A stretch of 64,000 nucleotides of DNA from Sporosarcina luteola (lineage in GTDB: Bacteria > Bacillota > Bacilli > Bacillales_A > Planococcaceae): contig NZ_JAMBNV010000004.1 in assembly GCF_023715245.1 (NCBI RefSeq), positions 1 through 64,000 on the forward strand, given 5' to 3'. Positions 43,494 to 52,872 of the stretch are shown here, one piece after another; the first letter of the stretch is position 1; each line of letters opens with the position of its first letter. The position numbers and the translations under genes are program-made. The notes below the pieces were generated by a model. The model did no database searches. It worked only from the letters and a program-made list of their open reading frames with translations, and was not told the origin of the DNA.

Positions 43494-44033
43494 TTAAAGA
43501 TGTAGTTCCTCTATTGTCATAAAAATTCTTGCATACAATGCTTTTATATGTTTATCATTCTTTTCATTGTTATATAAACCAAATCCCCAACTTTTTACGA
43601 CCTCTTCATCTTCTTCTTGTATCGTCAGAACGCCAACAGCATAGCTTTTCCCCGAAGTCCACTCCCAACTGGAATCATATTCTACTTCTTTCACCGTAAA
43701 AGGAATAGGGCTGTTTGCTGAAATGAAAAAGAATGGAATGGTTGACTGTAAGTACAAATCTGCATACTGGCTTTCTGAAGCTTCGACAAGCTTTTCTTCT
43801 GTAATAATGACGGCATTATAAGAACTGATTGATTCACTAGTTAATTCGTCGAAGGAAACTTGATCAAACTTTATTTGCTCTTCTTCCACTTCTGGCGGTT
43901 CTCCAACTACTGCTATTCTCAATGGTTTGCCATCATACAATTTGAATTCAGGTTTTGGATTACAAGCTGATAGTGCTAGTAGTAAGAATATAAATGTGAA
44001 TACAAAACATCTCATCCCTTTTGATCTTTTCAT
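43494..44033 (-). CDS. Hypothetical lipoprotein
   Basis: This 179-residue protein has a basic N terminus, a hydrophobic run and the lipobox LSAC, followed by NPKPEFKLYDGKPLRIAVVG. The rest resembles a small alpha/beta domain (VISSYNAVIITEEKLVEASESQYADLYL is partly family-like among Bacillus lipoproteins). The ATG ending at 44033 has AAGGGG 6 bases upstream and is preferred to one 6 bp earlier. The function is unknown. Confidence 0.75.
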   Translation of the reverse strand: MKRSKGMRCFVFTFIFLLLALSACNPKPEFKLYDGKPLRIAVVGEPPEVEEEQIKFDQVSFDELTSESISSYNAVIITEEKLVEASESQYADLYLQSTIPFFFISANSPIPFTVKEVEYDSSWEWTSGKSYAVGVLTIQEEDEEVVKSWGFGLYNNEKNDKHIKALYARIFMTIEELHL

Positions 44034-44191
44034 ATGCATCCCCTTCTAATTAACAATCAACATAATATTCCATACCAGGAAGGTTTGAATGAAAAATGTA
44101 GTACCACATCCCAGGACAATTCCTAATTTCACGGTTGGCTGGTACCTCATTTCATTCATACAATTCATTGTCTTGACATTTATACTTTTTC

Positions 44192-44218
44192 TTCAATTAA
44201 CCTGCAGCGTTAGTTGAA
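44192..44218. repeat. Family 3 inverted repeat (3' part only)
   Basis: TTCAATTAA and TTAGTTGAA flank CCTGCAGCG, matching the inverted repeat of copy A except for one base. It sits directly downstream of the broken lipoprotein gene. The remaining DNA of 44040-44191 shows no gene. Confidence 0.6.
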
Positions 44219-44224
44219 AATCGA

Positions 44225-44638
44225 TTAACGACTTAATCCATTTACCGCATTTTGTATTTCACTTTCTATTTCACTATTTAGATCTTTTTCATACACGTAA
44301 AACAGCATCACATTATTCACCTCATACACTTTATATCCGACCGTATCCATACTAGCTGTTTTTTCACGCCAATCTTCCCAACCCTTTTCTCGTTCGTTAT
44401 TTGAATCATAGATATAAACTAAAAGCTATTTTCCATCTATATCATAAGCAGAAGGTCTAATTCGATTAAGTTTCATTCCAAAAATATGGTCCTTATTTAC
44501 TTTGCTATTTATTAGTGACAATTGCTGTTCTTCAAATGAAGAGAGCACTTCTTCCAGTGTAATTCCATGGGGATCATTTGCTTGGCATGCGGTTAATAAG
44601 AAGACCAGTAATATAAAAATGAAAGCCAATTTTTTCAA
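44225..44638 (-). pseudogene. Lipoprotein gene with an in-frame amber stop
   Basis: The frame starts at a TTG (ending 44638, GGAGG 7 bases upstream) with a signal peptide and lipobox LTAC. It stops at TAG (44426-44428) after about 70 codons. The same frame then stays open for 66 codons with plausible protein sequence (LLVYIYDSNNEREKGWEDW to NAVNGLSR) and ends at TAA (44225-44227). Without the TAG the product would be about 137 residues. A CAG-to-TAG change is the simplest cause. A functional truncated product cannot be excluded. Confidence 0.75.
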
Positions 44639-44724
44639 TATATCGCCTCCTTGAATTGTTTGACGATGAGTATTCCTGTACCATACCAACCTAGACCCCA
44701 AGTCCTCAGCATTACTACTTCCAA

Positions 44725-44835
44725 GGTATTTTTTTTAATTCTTCTAGTCTTAATCTAACTCTTATTTCCAACTTAATGTTGAACACGAAAATAGAGCCTC
44801 CGAAGAAGCTCACCAGCCTTCATGTAAAGAAGCGG
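44725..44835 (-). repeat. Dispersed repeat family 3, copy C
   Basis: On minus: CCGCTTCTTTACATGAAGGC, then the stem GAGCTTC-TTCG-GAGGCTC followed by TATTTTC (a good intrinsic terminator), then TGTTCAACATTAAGTTG. It aligns with copies A and B. It lies just downstream of the small membrane gene at 44862. Confidence 0.6.
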
Positions 44836-44861
44836 TTGTTAATGCAGTAACATATTTATCA

Positions 44862-45053
44862 TCATCTAATGAAATTGGCGAGTATTGGAAGTAAGATTAT
44901 TATAAATACACTTTGGATAAATGTAACAGTGATATCTTTCTTCCAACTATTATTTAAACGGAATGCCATTCTTTGAAAGAAAAGTAACACTATCCACCAA
45001 CATAACAAAGCAACAACAATTGAACTAAAATTACTGTAAAAGCCATTGTACAA
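44862..45053 (-). CDS. Small membrane protein (uncertain)
   Basis: This 63-residue frame begins with TTG 9 bases after GGGGG. It has two hydrophobic segments (SSIVVALLCWWIVLLFF and VTFIQSVFIIILLPILANF) around a basic linker. Repeat copy C provides a terminator. No family recognised. Coding status rests on the frame, ribosome site and membrane pattern only. Confidence 0.45.
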   Translation of the reverse strand: MYNGFYSNFSSIVVALLCWWIVLLFFQRMAFRLNNSWKKDITVTFIQSVFIIILLPILANFIR

Positions 45054-45160
45054 TTAAACCAACCCCCATCCCCATACTTGAAGTAAGGTACCCCTTTCGT
45101 GCAACAACTTACATATATCAACATATTCAACGCAATCAAAAAAAATCTTCTTCGTAAAAC

Positions 45161-45226
45161 TAACCTACTGCGTTATTTTAAGTATTCAACAAAAAAGGAC
45201 ATAAATCCTTTAATGGATTTACGGCC
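45161..45226 (-). repeat. Dispersed repeat family 3, copy D (degenerate)
   Basis: On minus, a terminator-like stem (GTAAATCC/GGATTTAT then GTCCTTTTTTG, 45192-45226) is followed by TTGAATACTTAAAATAACGC and AGTAGGTTAG, similar to the 3' part of copy A. No minus-strand gene is visible upstream for it to terminate; 45227-45360 holds no coding frame I trust. Confidence 0.45.
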
Positions 45227-45410
45227 TCGTTAGCGAATTAAACATTACCAATCTGGTCCATCATCATGATCAGCCAGTTTAAAGTAATCCTCAGCCAGAA
45301 CTGGTTTAATAAAAACTGAAAATCAACTAGGATAGGCATACGTTTATTTACGATTGAATAATTATGTTATAATCAGATGGAAAATTACGTTTCAAAGAAG
45401 GGACCTGTAA

Positions 45411-46160
<750 letters not shown>

Positions 46161-46165
46161 GAAAA

Positions 46166-46209
46166 GGGGCTGTCCAGAAAGTCGATGGATTGACTTACTG
46201 GCAGCCTCT
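46166..46209 (+). terminator. Terminator after map
   Basis: An imperfect stem, GGGGCTGTCCAG...CTGGCAGCCTC, is followed by TTTT. Its left arm GGGCTGTCCAGAAAGTC is repeated exactly at 46674-46690, beyond the minisatellite. Confidence 0.7.
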
Positions 46210-46230
46210 TTTGCATGGGATGGCACTTTA

Positions 46231-46663
46231 TGATCACTTGCTGAGTATTATGATCACTTGCTGGGTTTTATGATCACTTACCGAGTTATATGATCACTTC
46301 TCTGGATTTATGATCACTTGTCCGGATTTATGATCACTCACCGAGATTTATGATCACTTACCCGGATTTATGATCACTCGCCAAGTTTTATAATCACTTA
46401 TCTGGATTTATGATCACTCACCAAGTTTTATGATCACTTGTCCGGATTTATGATCACTCACCAAGTTTTATGATCACTTATCTGGAATTATGATCACTCA
46501 CCAAGATTTATGATCACTTATCCGGATTTATGATCACTTACCTGGCTTTATGATCACTCACCAAGTTTTATGATCACTTATCCGCATTTATGATCACTCA
46601 CCAAGTTTTATGATCACTCACCAAGTTTTATGATCACTTATCCGGGCTGATAATCACTCCCAC
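46231..46663. repeat. 20-bp minisatellite, 21 full units
   Basis: Twenty-one contiguous 20-bp units, plus a partial one, each begin TGATCAC (twice TAATCAC) and mostly end in TTTA. There is no insertion or deletion: every unit starts at 46231 plus a multiple of 20. Two main variants, one with CTTATCCGG and one with CTCACCAAG, tend to alternate, giving a partial 40-bp pattern. Stops occur in all frames, so it is not coding. It lies between map and the convergent helicase gene, with a terminator on each side. Confidence 0.95.
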
Positions 46664-46673
46664 TGACGAAATA

Positions 46674-46717
46674 GGGCTGTCCAGAAAGTCAGTAAAAACA
46701 AACTTTCTGGACAGCCC
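46674..46717. terminator. Terminator of the DEAD-box helicase gene
   Basis: A perfect 16-bp stem GGGCTGTCCAGAAAGT/ACTTTCTGGACAGCCC with a 12-base loop. The left arm duplicates the arm at 46166-46183 beyond the repeat array. It is followed on minus by TATTT. Confidence 0.85.
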
Positions 46718-46722
46718 CTGCC

Positions 46723-47880
46723 TTATTTCTTCTTCGGTTTATTTACTTCTTTCTGACTGCCCACCGTCTTCGAATTCCCTTCGGTCAACTTCCCTTTGTA
46801 CCAGACCTTTTGGACAGGCTTGAATCCTTTTGAAAGCTTCCTGTATGTCCGTTCTTCAGGATACGATAGCAACGTGAGTACTTCTCCGTCCTCGCCTGCA
46901 CGTCCTGTCCGTCCTGAACGATGTAGATATTGTTCGACCGTATGAGGGACATCGACGTGGATGACATGGGTCAGTCCTTGTATATCCAATCCTCTAGCGG
47001 CTAAGTCCGTTGCTATTAAAATCCGGATCTCGCCTTTCCGGAAGTTTTCCAACGTCTCCTGCCTTTCGAATTTCGTCATTGAAGAATATAGGACCGCAAC
47101 TCGCGCCTCATTATATTGCAGCTTCATTTCCTTCATGCGAAGCTGATCGACATTATTCATAAACGCAAGTGCCCTTATTGGCAGATGGGAAAAACCACGC
47201 AGAAAGTCTGTTTTATCCCGCGCTTCCATCTTGACAAAGGAATGGACCACTTTGCCCGACAACGGCATATCTTCGACAGAGACATGTAGCCGGATCGGAT
47301 CATTCATCAGCTTTTTCGCGACAAGTTCAATTTCATCCGTAATTGTTGCGGAGACGACGGCAACTTGCCGTTCGGGATTTGCCGCTTCAATCAAATCTTT
47401 CACGATGACGCGGTAATCCCGTGATAATAGCTGATCACCTTCATCCAGTACGATATAACGGATATCATGCATTTTTAACCGTTTCGCTTTCACGAGTTCG
47501 ACGAGTCGGCCCGGAGTTCCGACAACGATGGTCGGCTTCTTCTTCAAACGGTCAATCTGCCGTTGCATGTTCGCCCCGCCGATCAATTGGGTAACGGTAA
47601 TATCCGTTCCTTCAACCCATTCACGGATGACATTGACGATCTGCATTGACAACTCCTGTGAAGGAGCCATGATCAACGCTTGTGTCTGCATCTTTTTACC
47701 GTCCACCTGTTGGAGGATAGGCAAGACATACGCAAGCGTTTTCCCGGTTCCTGTCGGTGATTCTGCGACTACATCCCGTCCATTCAACAATTCCGGGATC
47801 ATTTGCGATTGAATCGGTGTTTCCCTTTCAAACTTCCACTTTTTCTTAATAGTATCGTCCATTTTTTCCAAGAAGGACAT
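46723..47880 (-). CDS. DEAD-box RNA helicase
   Basis: This 385-residue protein is only the two-domain helicase core with a short basic tail (EVNKPKKK). Motifs: Q motif ETPIQSQMIP, Walker A SPTGTGKT (about 40-47), DEGD in place of DEAD (VLDEGDQ, about 148), SAT (about 179), ARGLDI and HRSGRTGRAG. It resembles B. subtilis YfmL in size, which takes part in ribosome assembly. The second of two close ATGs (ending 47880) has the better ribosome-site spacing. Confidence 0.9.
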   Translation of the reverse strand: MSFLEKMDDTIKKKWKFERETPIQSQMIPELLNGRDVVAESPTGTGKTLAYVLPILQQVDGKKMQTQALIMAPSQELSMQIVNVIREWVEGTDITVTQLIGGANMQRQIDRLKKKPTIVVGTPGRLVELVKAKRLKMHDIRYIVLDEGDQLLSRDYRVIVKDLIEAANPERQVAVVSATITDEIELVAKKLMNDPIRLHVSVEDMPLSGKVVHSFVKMEARDKTDFLRGFSHLPIRALAFMNNVDQLRMKEMKLQYNEARVAVLYSSMTKFERQETLENFRKGEIRILIATDLAARGLDIQGLTHVIHVDVPHTVEQYLHRSGRTGRAGEDGEVLTLLSYPEERTYRKLSKGFKPVQKVWYKGKLTEGNSKTVGSQKEVNKPKKK

Positions 47881-47941
47881 TCTCATCCCTGCTTTCCCTA
47901 TTCCTTATCTTATAATGGACCGAATTCGAGTTTCTTTCAAG

Positions 47942-49390
47942 TCAGGGCTTTCTCCTTGCACGCGCAGATTGTTCAAATGCATATGCATAGCCAATCAGTT
48001 CCGGTTCGGAAAACGCCTTGCCGCATAGCGTAATGCAAAAAGGTTCTCCTTCTTTAGTGAAGGACGATGGGACGGTAACAGCCGGATAACCTGCCGCTGC
48101 ACTGAAACTGCAACCATGATCCTGCGGGAACACGAGCACATCGATATTATGCTCGTCAAAAGCCCTATCGAGAGCCAATTCCCCCGCCAAATGACGGTTT
48201 CGCAACAATGCTTCAATGTATTCCGGCTCGGTCAGAGTACCACTCGTCCGATCCACTTTTTCCAGCATCACTTGTCCGAACTTCAACGTCTCTTCCGGAT
48301 GTTCCTTATTGAATTGGATAATATCGGATAACGTACGAATCGGATTTATCGGTGAGGTTTTACCAAGGTACCCATTCAATGCAGCTTTGAATTCATACAG
48401 GAGGACATCGTAACCCAGATCGTCTTCCATCGTCCCTAGGTCGATATCATCGACTAGTTCGGCTCCTAATGATTCGAGTCGACGGAGAGCTTCTTCGAAC
48501 TTATCTTTCCTCTCCGCCGAAATCTCACGGACGAAAATCGATCGGGCGATTCCAATCCTTTTCCCCTTAAGTGCTTCGGTATCGCACAAGGAAAGCCAAT
48601 CGATTCCATTGAAACGTTCAGCTTCCTTAGTCACTGGATCGTCTTCATCGTACCCTACCAGTAAACCGAATGTGATAGCCGCGTCTTCCACGGTCCTCGC
48701 CATTGGTCCTGGCGTATCCTGGGTGAATGAAAGCGGAATGACGCCGCTTCTGCTGATTGATCCAACAGTTGGTTTGATGCCGACGAGCGCGTTTTGCGCT
48801 GATGGATTGATGATGGATCCACTTGTTTCCGTTCCGATGGAGACTGCTGCCATATTGGCTGCAACAGCAGCTGCGGCACCGGAGCTCGATCCTCCCACAT
48901 CAAAAAGGCCATAAGGATTATTCACTTGCCCGCCGCGAGAACTCCATCCATTCCGCATTTTATCCGACATGAAGTTCGCCCATTCTGTCATATTCGTCTT
49001 GCCTAAAATGACAGCGCCTGCTTCCCGGAGTTTCTTCACTAAAAATGCGTCTTCTTCAGCATAATGGTCTTTCATTGCCAACGACCCGCAGCTAGTATGC
49101 ATGCCGTCTCCAGTGTCCATATTGTCCTTCAACAGCACAGGGATGCCATGTAACAGTGAACGTACTACGCCTCCGCGCCGTTCCTCATCAAGCGACCTGG
49201 CAATTTGGAGAGCTTGAGGATTCAGTTCCAATATGGCATTTATATTTAAGTCTTTCTTTGAAATTATATCCATATACATGACGGTCAATTCTTCTGATGT
49301 AAGATGACCGGACTCCATTCTTCCCTGCATTTGCTGGATAGTCGCTTCTTCCAGCCATCCATGCCGCATTTCATCCAATTTTTCTTTCAA
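47942..49390 (-). CDS. Amidase signature family protein
   Basis: This 482-residue protein is related to GatA but not in a gatCAB operon. The Ser-cisSer-Lys triad is placed by Lys in LLKDNMDT (about 92), Ser in GGSSSGAAAAVA (about 170) and the nucleophile Ser in TETSGSIINPSA (about 190). It hydrolyses an unknown amide. The TTG start ending 49390 follows GGGGGG at 6 bases. The fbp-like gene lies just upstream, 21 bp away. Confidence 0.9.
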   Translation of the reverse strand: MKEKLDEMRHGWLEEATIQQMQGRMESGHLTSEELTVMYMDIISKKDLNINAILELNPQALQIARSLDEERRGGVVRSLLHGIPVLLKDNMDTGDGMHTSCGSLAMKDHYAEEDAFLVKKLREAGAVILGKTNMTEWANFMSDKMRNGWSSRGGQVNNPYGLFDVGGSSSGAAAAVAANMAAVSIGTETSGSIINPSAQNALVGIKPTVGSISRSGVIPLSFTQDTPGPMARTVEDAAITFGLLVGYDEDDPVTKEAERFNGIDWLSLCDTEALKGKRIGIARSIFVREISAERKDKFEEALRRLESLGAELVDDIDLGTMEDDLGYDVLLYEFKAALNGYLGKTSPINPIRTLSDIIQFNKEHPEETLKFGQVMLEKVDRTSGTLTEPEYIEALLRNRHLAGELALDRAFDEHNIDVLVFPQDHGCSFSAAAGYPAVTVPSSFTKEGEPFCITLCGKAFSEPELIGYAYAFEQSARARRKP

Positions 49391-49411
49391 GTAAATCCCC
49401 CCAACGTCAGT

Positions 49412-49564
49412 TTACTCTGCCTTCATAGTATACTGTTTCATTAACTCATATAAAGATAGTTGATATAATTGTTTTCCATTAATTTTAAAGACGCCTTCTT
49501 CGACAAGGCTTTCGATTATTTTATCCCTTTTGTTCTCGATCACGGGATTCTCTGGCTTTCTCAT
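49412..49564 (-). CDS. Fur-regulated basic protein (Fbp) family small protein
   Basis: This 50-residue protein has the FbpA-like pattern NKRDKIIESLVEEGVFKINGKQLYQLSLYELMKQY. In B. subtilis FbpA, B and C are small proteins thought to help the iron-sparing RNA FsrA. AGGAGG lies 8 bases before the ATG ending 49564; a longer frame to 49597 is not needed. The upstream 60 bp contain only a weak half-match to a Fur box (TGATAG), so iron control is unproven. It may be co-transcribed with the amidase. Confidence 0.75.
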   Translation of the reverse strand: MRKPENPVIENKRDKIIESLVEEGVFKINGKQLYQLSLYELMKQYTMKAE

Positions 49565-49640
49565 GGTGTTAATTCCTCCTAAATTGTTAGCTATCATCTA
49601 TTCCTCTTTCACGGGAACTGTAAACTATGAAGAAGTAACC

Positions 49641-49673
49641 AAAAATCCCCGATGCGCTAAACGCAACGGGGAG
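49641..49673 (-). terminator. Terminator of the ATP-grasp ligase gene
   Basis: Read on minus, TCCCCGTTGCG and CGCATCGGGGA pair around a 4-base loop and are followed by TTTTTGG. Confidence 0.85.
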
Positions 49674-49676
49674 ATT

Positions 49677-50894
49677 TCATGACCATCTATTATTTCTATA
49701 CTTCCTGTAGTAATTGATTTGTCTCATAAAAAGATAAAGTTTCCTCTTGAAGCTTTTGTCTCTCTTGTAAAACAACGGATTGGCATATTTGCCTGCTCTT
49801 ATCAGCTGATTAATTTCTTTACGTACTTTGGCATTGTCAACAAATTTCCTCAGGACGATTTTCGGAACGACAGTGAATAGGAACTTTTCGTCCAATAGCG
49901 TCAATGGCTTTTCGACACTATAAATGAGGTCATCGACAAAATTCTTCGCCAGGTTATGCCCACATGAAGTGATGTAATAACTTGAACGTCCTTGTCGGAT
50001 ATTCACTTCGAACACTTTGAACTTTTTGTCGCGATGATCGTATTTCAAATCGAAGTTCGCGTAGCCGACGTAGTCCAGCGCCTCTAAGAACCCTTTAAGT
50101 TTCAGCATCATCTCTTCATTATACCGGGTGATGACCGCTGTATAATTGCCGATCGCTGTCACGGTATGCTCCTGCAAAACGACTTGTCCGAACGTGATCA
50201 GCTCGGATTTGCCTTTGCTGTTAATGTAGAAAACGGAATCCCACATATATGTATCGTCGCCCGGGATGAAGTCCTGGATGATCAAGTCGTCACGATAACC
50301 ACTGTTCTTAATTGTCTTGATGACTTGTTGGATTTCTTCATAAGAATCGACTTTATACACTTTCTGCATGCCTTCAAAAGGGTGCTTGTAATATTGCACG
50401 CCGTTGCTTGGTTTGATGATAACAGGGAACATGACTTCTTCATCGAAACTGTCGTCTGTTTCACATGAATGGAAATATGTAGCTGGTGTATCAATTCCAT
50501 GCTCTGCGCAAAGCTGGTAGAAATTTTTCTTAACAAGCAGATTATTCATTAATTCTTCGTCAATATAATTGAATACGAAATCCCGCTTGAGCGCTTCACG
50601 GCTCTCGATAATCATGCGGACATATAAATCATTTGTTCCGATGAGCAGCATCTTTTTCCCTTGCGTCTTATATTTTGCTGCAACTTGTTTTAAGAAGCGA
50701 ACGAACTCGTCCTTTTCCCCCAAGTTCGGATTAAGCTCGATTGCCCCGGGGATCGTACTTAAACTTGTGAAAGATAAAGGCTCCTTCCCGACGAGGATCG
50801 GATTGATTCCGTAGGCCTCGTGAAAAGATATTGCCATATTGTATGCATTGATATCAGTCCCTACAATGATCGGGATAAACGGATGGTTTGTCAT
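49677..50894 (-). CDS. ATP-grasp ligase, D-aspartate/D-glutamate ligase-like
   Basis: This 405-residue protein resembles the Enterococcus faecium D-aspartate ligase (409 residues), with FIPIIVGTDINAYNMAISFHEAYG at the start and an ATP-grasp fold (PVIIKPSNGVQYY about 155-167; FEVNIRQGRSSYYI about 300-313). Such enzymes attach a beta- or gamma-linked D-amino acid to the L-Lys of peptidoglycan precursors. Planococcaceae have Lys-D-Asp or Lys-(Gly)-D-Glu bridges, so this may build the cross-bridge. The ATG ending at 50894 has GGAGG at 6 bases. Substrate is inferred. Confidence 0.75.
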   Translation of the reverse strand: MTNHPFIPIIVGTDINAYNMAISFHEAYGINPILVGKEPLSFTSLSTIPGAIELNPNLGEKDEFVRFLKQVAAKYKTQGKKMLLIGTNDLYVRMIIESREALKRDFVFNYIDEELMNNLLVKKNFYQLCAEHGIDTPATYFHSCETDDSFDEEVMFPVIIKPSNGVQYYKHPFEGMQKVYKVDSYEEIQQVIKTIKNSGYRDDLIIQDFIPGDDTYMWDSVFYINSKGKSELITFGQVVLQEHTVTAIGNYTAVITRYNEEMMLKLKGFLEALDYVGYANFDLKYDHRDKKFKVFEVNIRQGRSSYYITSCGHNLAKNFVDDLIYSVEKPLTLLDEKFLFTVVPKIVLRKFVDNAKVRKEINQLIRAGKYANPLFYKRDKSFKRKLYLFMRQINYYRKYRNNRWS

Positions 50895-50974
50895 AGTTTC
50901 CTCCAACATGTTTTCTCTATCTAAGTGTAGGGGTACTGAATTTCGATGTCAATCAACCGGGGGCAAACTTCCTT

Positions 50975-51670
50975 TTATTTCATCAATGATACAGCGCCGA
51001 CCTGTTTCCAAATATGCCAAGGATGCTCGGCTGGCGGATTGGAAGTGAAGGTAAGTATCTCTTTCGTCGTCGGATGCGGGAAAGAAAGGGTATGTGCCCA
51101 TAAAGCAATCTGCTGACCAGGCCGATTCACATGCTGACCGTATTTCTGATCTCCGTACAGCGGGGCGCCTGATGCTGCCATTTGTACCCGGATCTGATGT
51201 GACCTTCCTGTATGGAGCCGGATTGCGAGCAGACTCATGCCATCCTTCCTGTCAATTGTTTCATAATGGAGGATGGCTTTCTTTGCGCCCGGGTGGGATG
51301 CGTCAACAGCATGGACCTTGTTTTTCTTCGTGTCCTTCCATAGATAATGCTCCAATTGGCCCGCATCACTTAAGCTGCCCCTGACAACAGCCAAGTACTC
51401 CCTCTCCATTTCCCTTTTCCGCAGTACGTCGGAAAGTCGGGACGCGGCCTTTGACGTTTTTGCGAATACAAGGACGCCGCCTACCGGACGGTCCAACCGA
51501 TGCACAAGACCTAAATAGACATTCCCCGGCTTCTGATGCCGCTCCTTCAAATCCGCTTTCAATAATGTTAAAAGATCATCATCTCCGCTGTCATCACCCT
51601 GAACGGGCAAATTGACCGGTTTCTCTACAACAAGCAAATGATTATCTTCATATAAAATGCTAATGATCAA
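50975..51670 (-). CDS. RluA-family pseudouridine synthase (short form)
   Basis: This 231-residue protein has the catalytic Asp in HRLDRPVGGVLVFAKT (about 55-70) and the RluA motif RLHTGRSHQIRVQMA (about 150-164). It lacks the N-terminal S4 domain found in RluD-type enzymes. It isomerises uridine in rRNA or tRNA; the target is unknown. It appears to start with TTG ending 51670, which has a weak ribosome site. Confidence 0.88.
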   Translation of the reverse strand: MIISILYEDNHLLVVEKPVNLPVQGDDSGDDDLLTLLKADLKERHQKPGNVYLGLVHRLDRPVGGVLVFAKTSKAASRLSDVLRKREMEREYLAVVRGSLSDAGQLEHYLWKDTKKNKVHAVDASHPGAKKAILHYETIDRKDGMSLLAIRLHTGRSHQIRVQMAASGAPLYGDQKYGQHVNRPGQQIALWAHTLSFPHPTTKEILTFTSNPPAEHPWHIWKQVGAVSLMK

Positions 51671-51825
51671 CTTTCACGGTTCCTCTCAATAGTATTGATG
51701 GATAAATTTCAGTATAGAACGATTTACTCTTCATTTCAGATTGTCTCCATTCCGTCCATCATACTATAGTTCTCCCATCATTTCCGCTAAAAGTGGGAAT
51801 TGAATGGTGGGAATAAAAAACAACA

Positions 51826-51998
51826 AAAGCGTAGGGCGCTCGCTAACTGCTCGTAACGCTACGCTTTTACTCGCAAAAGCTGTTCTTCGTGACAGCTCTA
51901 GCTGCGACAGGCATAAGGCGGATCTGCGAAACGGCGTCTTTTGCCGTGTAGCTGAGCCGACTTATGACCCGAGCGGCTAGCGCCCGGAGTCTAGACGA
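51826..51998. repeat. Dispersed repeat family 2, long copy
   Basis: The element runs from AAAAGCGTAGGGCGCTCGC through GCAAAAGCTGTTCTTCGTG, GGCATAAGGCGGATCTGCG and GAGCCGACTTATGACCCGAG to CGCCCGGAGTCTAGACG. It contains inverted segments (GCGTAGGGCGCT with AGCGCCCGG; CATAAGGCGG with CCGACTTATG). The ends match the remnant at 17409-17450. The preceding 51671-51825 shows no gene. Confidence 0.65.
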
Positions 51999-51999
51999 A

Positions 52000-52030
52000 A
52001 AAAAGCCGAAAATCGCTTTTCGGCTTTTTC
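52000..52030. terminator. Terminator of gdpD
   Basis: AAAAAGCCGAAAA pairs with TTTTCGGCTTTTT with a short loop. It lies 8 bp past the gdpD stop, and also at the end of the family 2 repeat. Confidence 0.9.
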
Positions 52031-52038
52031 TCATCCAT

Positions 52039-52872
52039 CTATTCCTGTACCAAGTAGATCGGTTCTTCTGTCGGCCATTTTGAAAAGTCCGAGATGATGC
52101 CGTCAACGCCGAATCTTTGTGCTTTCGACACTAACCTTTTATCTTTTTTCGACCAGACGAGAACTTTACTATCTCGTTCATGAATATTATCCACCATTTT
52201 TTTGCTTAAGAAGGACACGTTGAAATTGATATACGATGCGAATGACGTCAATTCATCTAGCTTCTTCGCAGATAATAACGATTCGGAAGGATGGACCAAG
52301 ATTGCCACGTCAACCTCCGGCAATAAAGTATGTATTTTCTTCATGGAATCGACATCGAATGATTGGATGATGATTGAACTAATATCATTGTAATCCGTCA
52401 ATAGTGAAACGACCTTTTCTTCTATCCCCGGATAGGACTGCGGATTTTTCAGTTCGATCAATAATCCAACCTGGTCATAGAATTCTTCCATCAATTCGTT
52501 GAGCGTTATAATCGGTTCGCCTTGGAACTCAACACCAAATGCCCCTCCTGCATCCAATGCTTTCAACTCATCCAATGTCATATCCTTAATGTAGCCGCTT
52601 CCATTTGTTGTACGGTCGATTTTATCATCATGCATGATAATGAGCTCTCCATCCTTGGAAAGATGGACATCGCATTCCAAGTAATCCGCACGGAGTTCGA
52701 CTGCCTTATGGAACGCGGAGCGGGTATTTTCCGGGGCAAAACCGGATGCGCCCCTATGAGCAATACTAAGCAAGTTAGGATTATGAACCCTTTTTGTCTG
52801 GTCGTTAAAGCCGACTAGGAGGAATAGGCATGCACTTATAATCGCGATGCAAACAACATTATGTCTTCTCAT
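52039..52872 (-). CDS. Secreted glycerophosphodiester phosphodiesterase
   Basis: This 277-residue GDPD domain protein has a signal peptide or anchor at about 4-22. Catalytic and metal motifs are AHRGASGFAPENT (about 36-48), ECDVHLSKDG with E and D ligands, and MHDDKIDRTT. It releases glycerol-3-phosphate from phospholipid or teichoic acid degradation products outside the membrane. The ATG ending at 52872 follows GGGGGA; a longer frame to 52917 lacks a signal-like start. A catabolite-response-like site lies 160 bp upstream. Confidence 0.9.
   Translation of the reverse strand: MRRHNVVCIAIISACLFLLVGFNDQTKRVHNPNLLSIAHRGASGFAPENTRSAFHKAVELRADYLECDVHLSKDGELIIMHDDKIDRTTNGSGYIKDMTLDELKALDAGGAFGVEFQGEPIITLNELMEEFYDQVGLLIELKNPQSYPGIEEKVVSLLTDYNDISSIIIQSFDVDSMKKIHTLLPEVDVAILVHPSESLLSAKKLDELTSFASYINFNVSFLSKKMVDNIHERDSKVLVWSKKDKRLVSKAQRFGVDGIISDFSKWPTEEPIYLVQE

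Noticed and set aside
46231..46663. CRISPR array
   Set aside because: Units are contiguous 20-mers without unique spacers, and no cas gene is present.
49565..49610. Fur box before the Fbp-like gene
   Set aside because: Only one weak half-site (TGATAG) is visible; the 7-1-7 pattern is not met.
50166..50468. Plus-strand 100-codon frame
   Set aside because: It is antisense within the ATP-grasp ligase gene and has no ribosome site.
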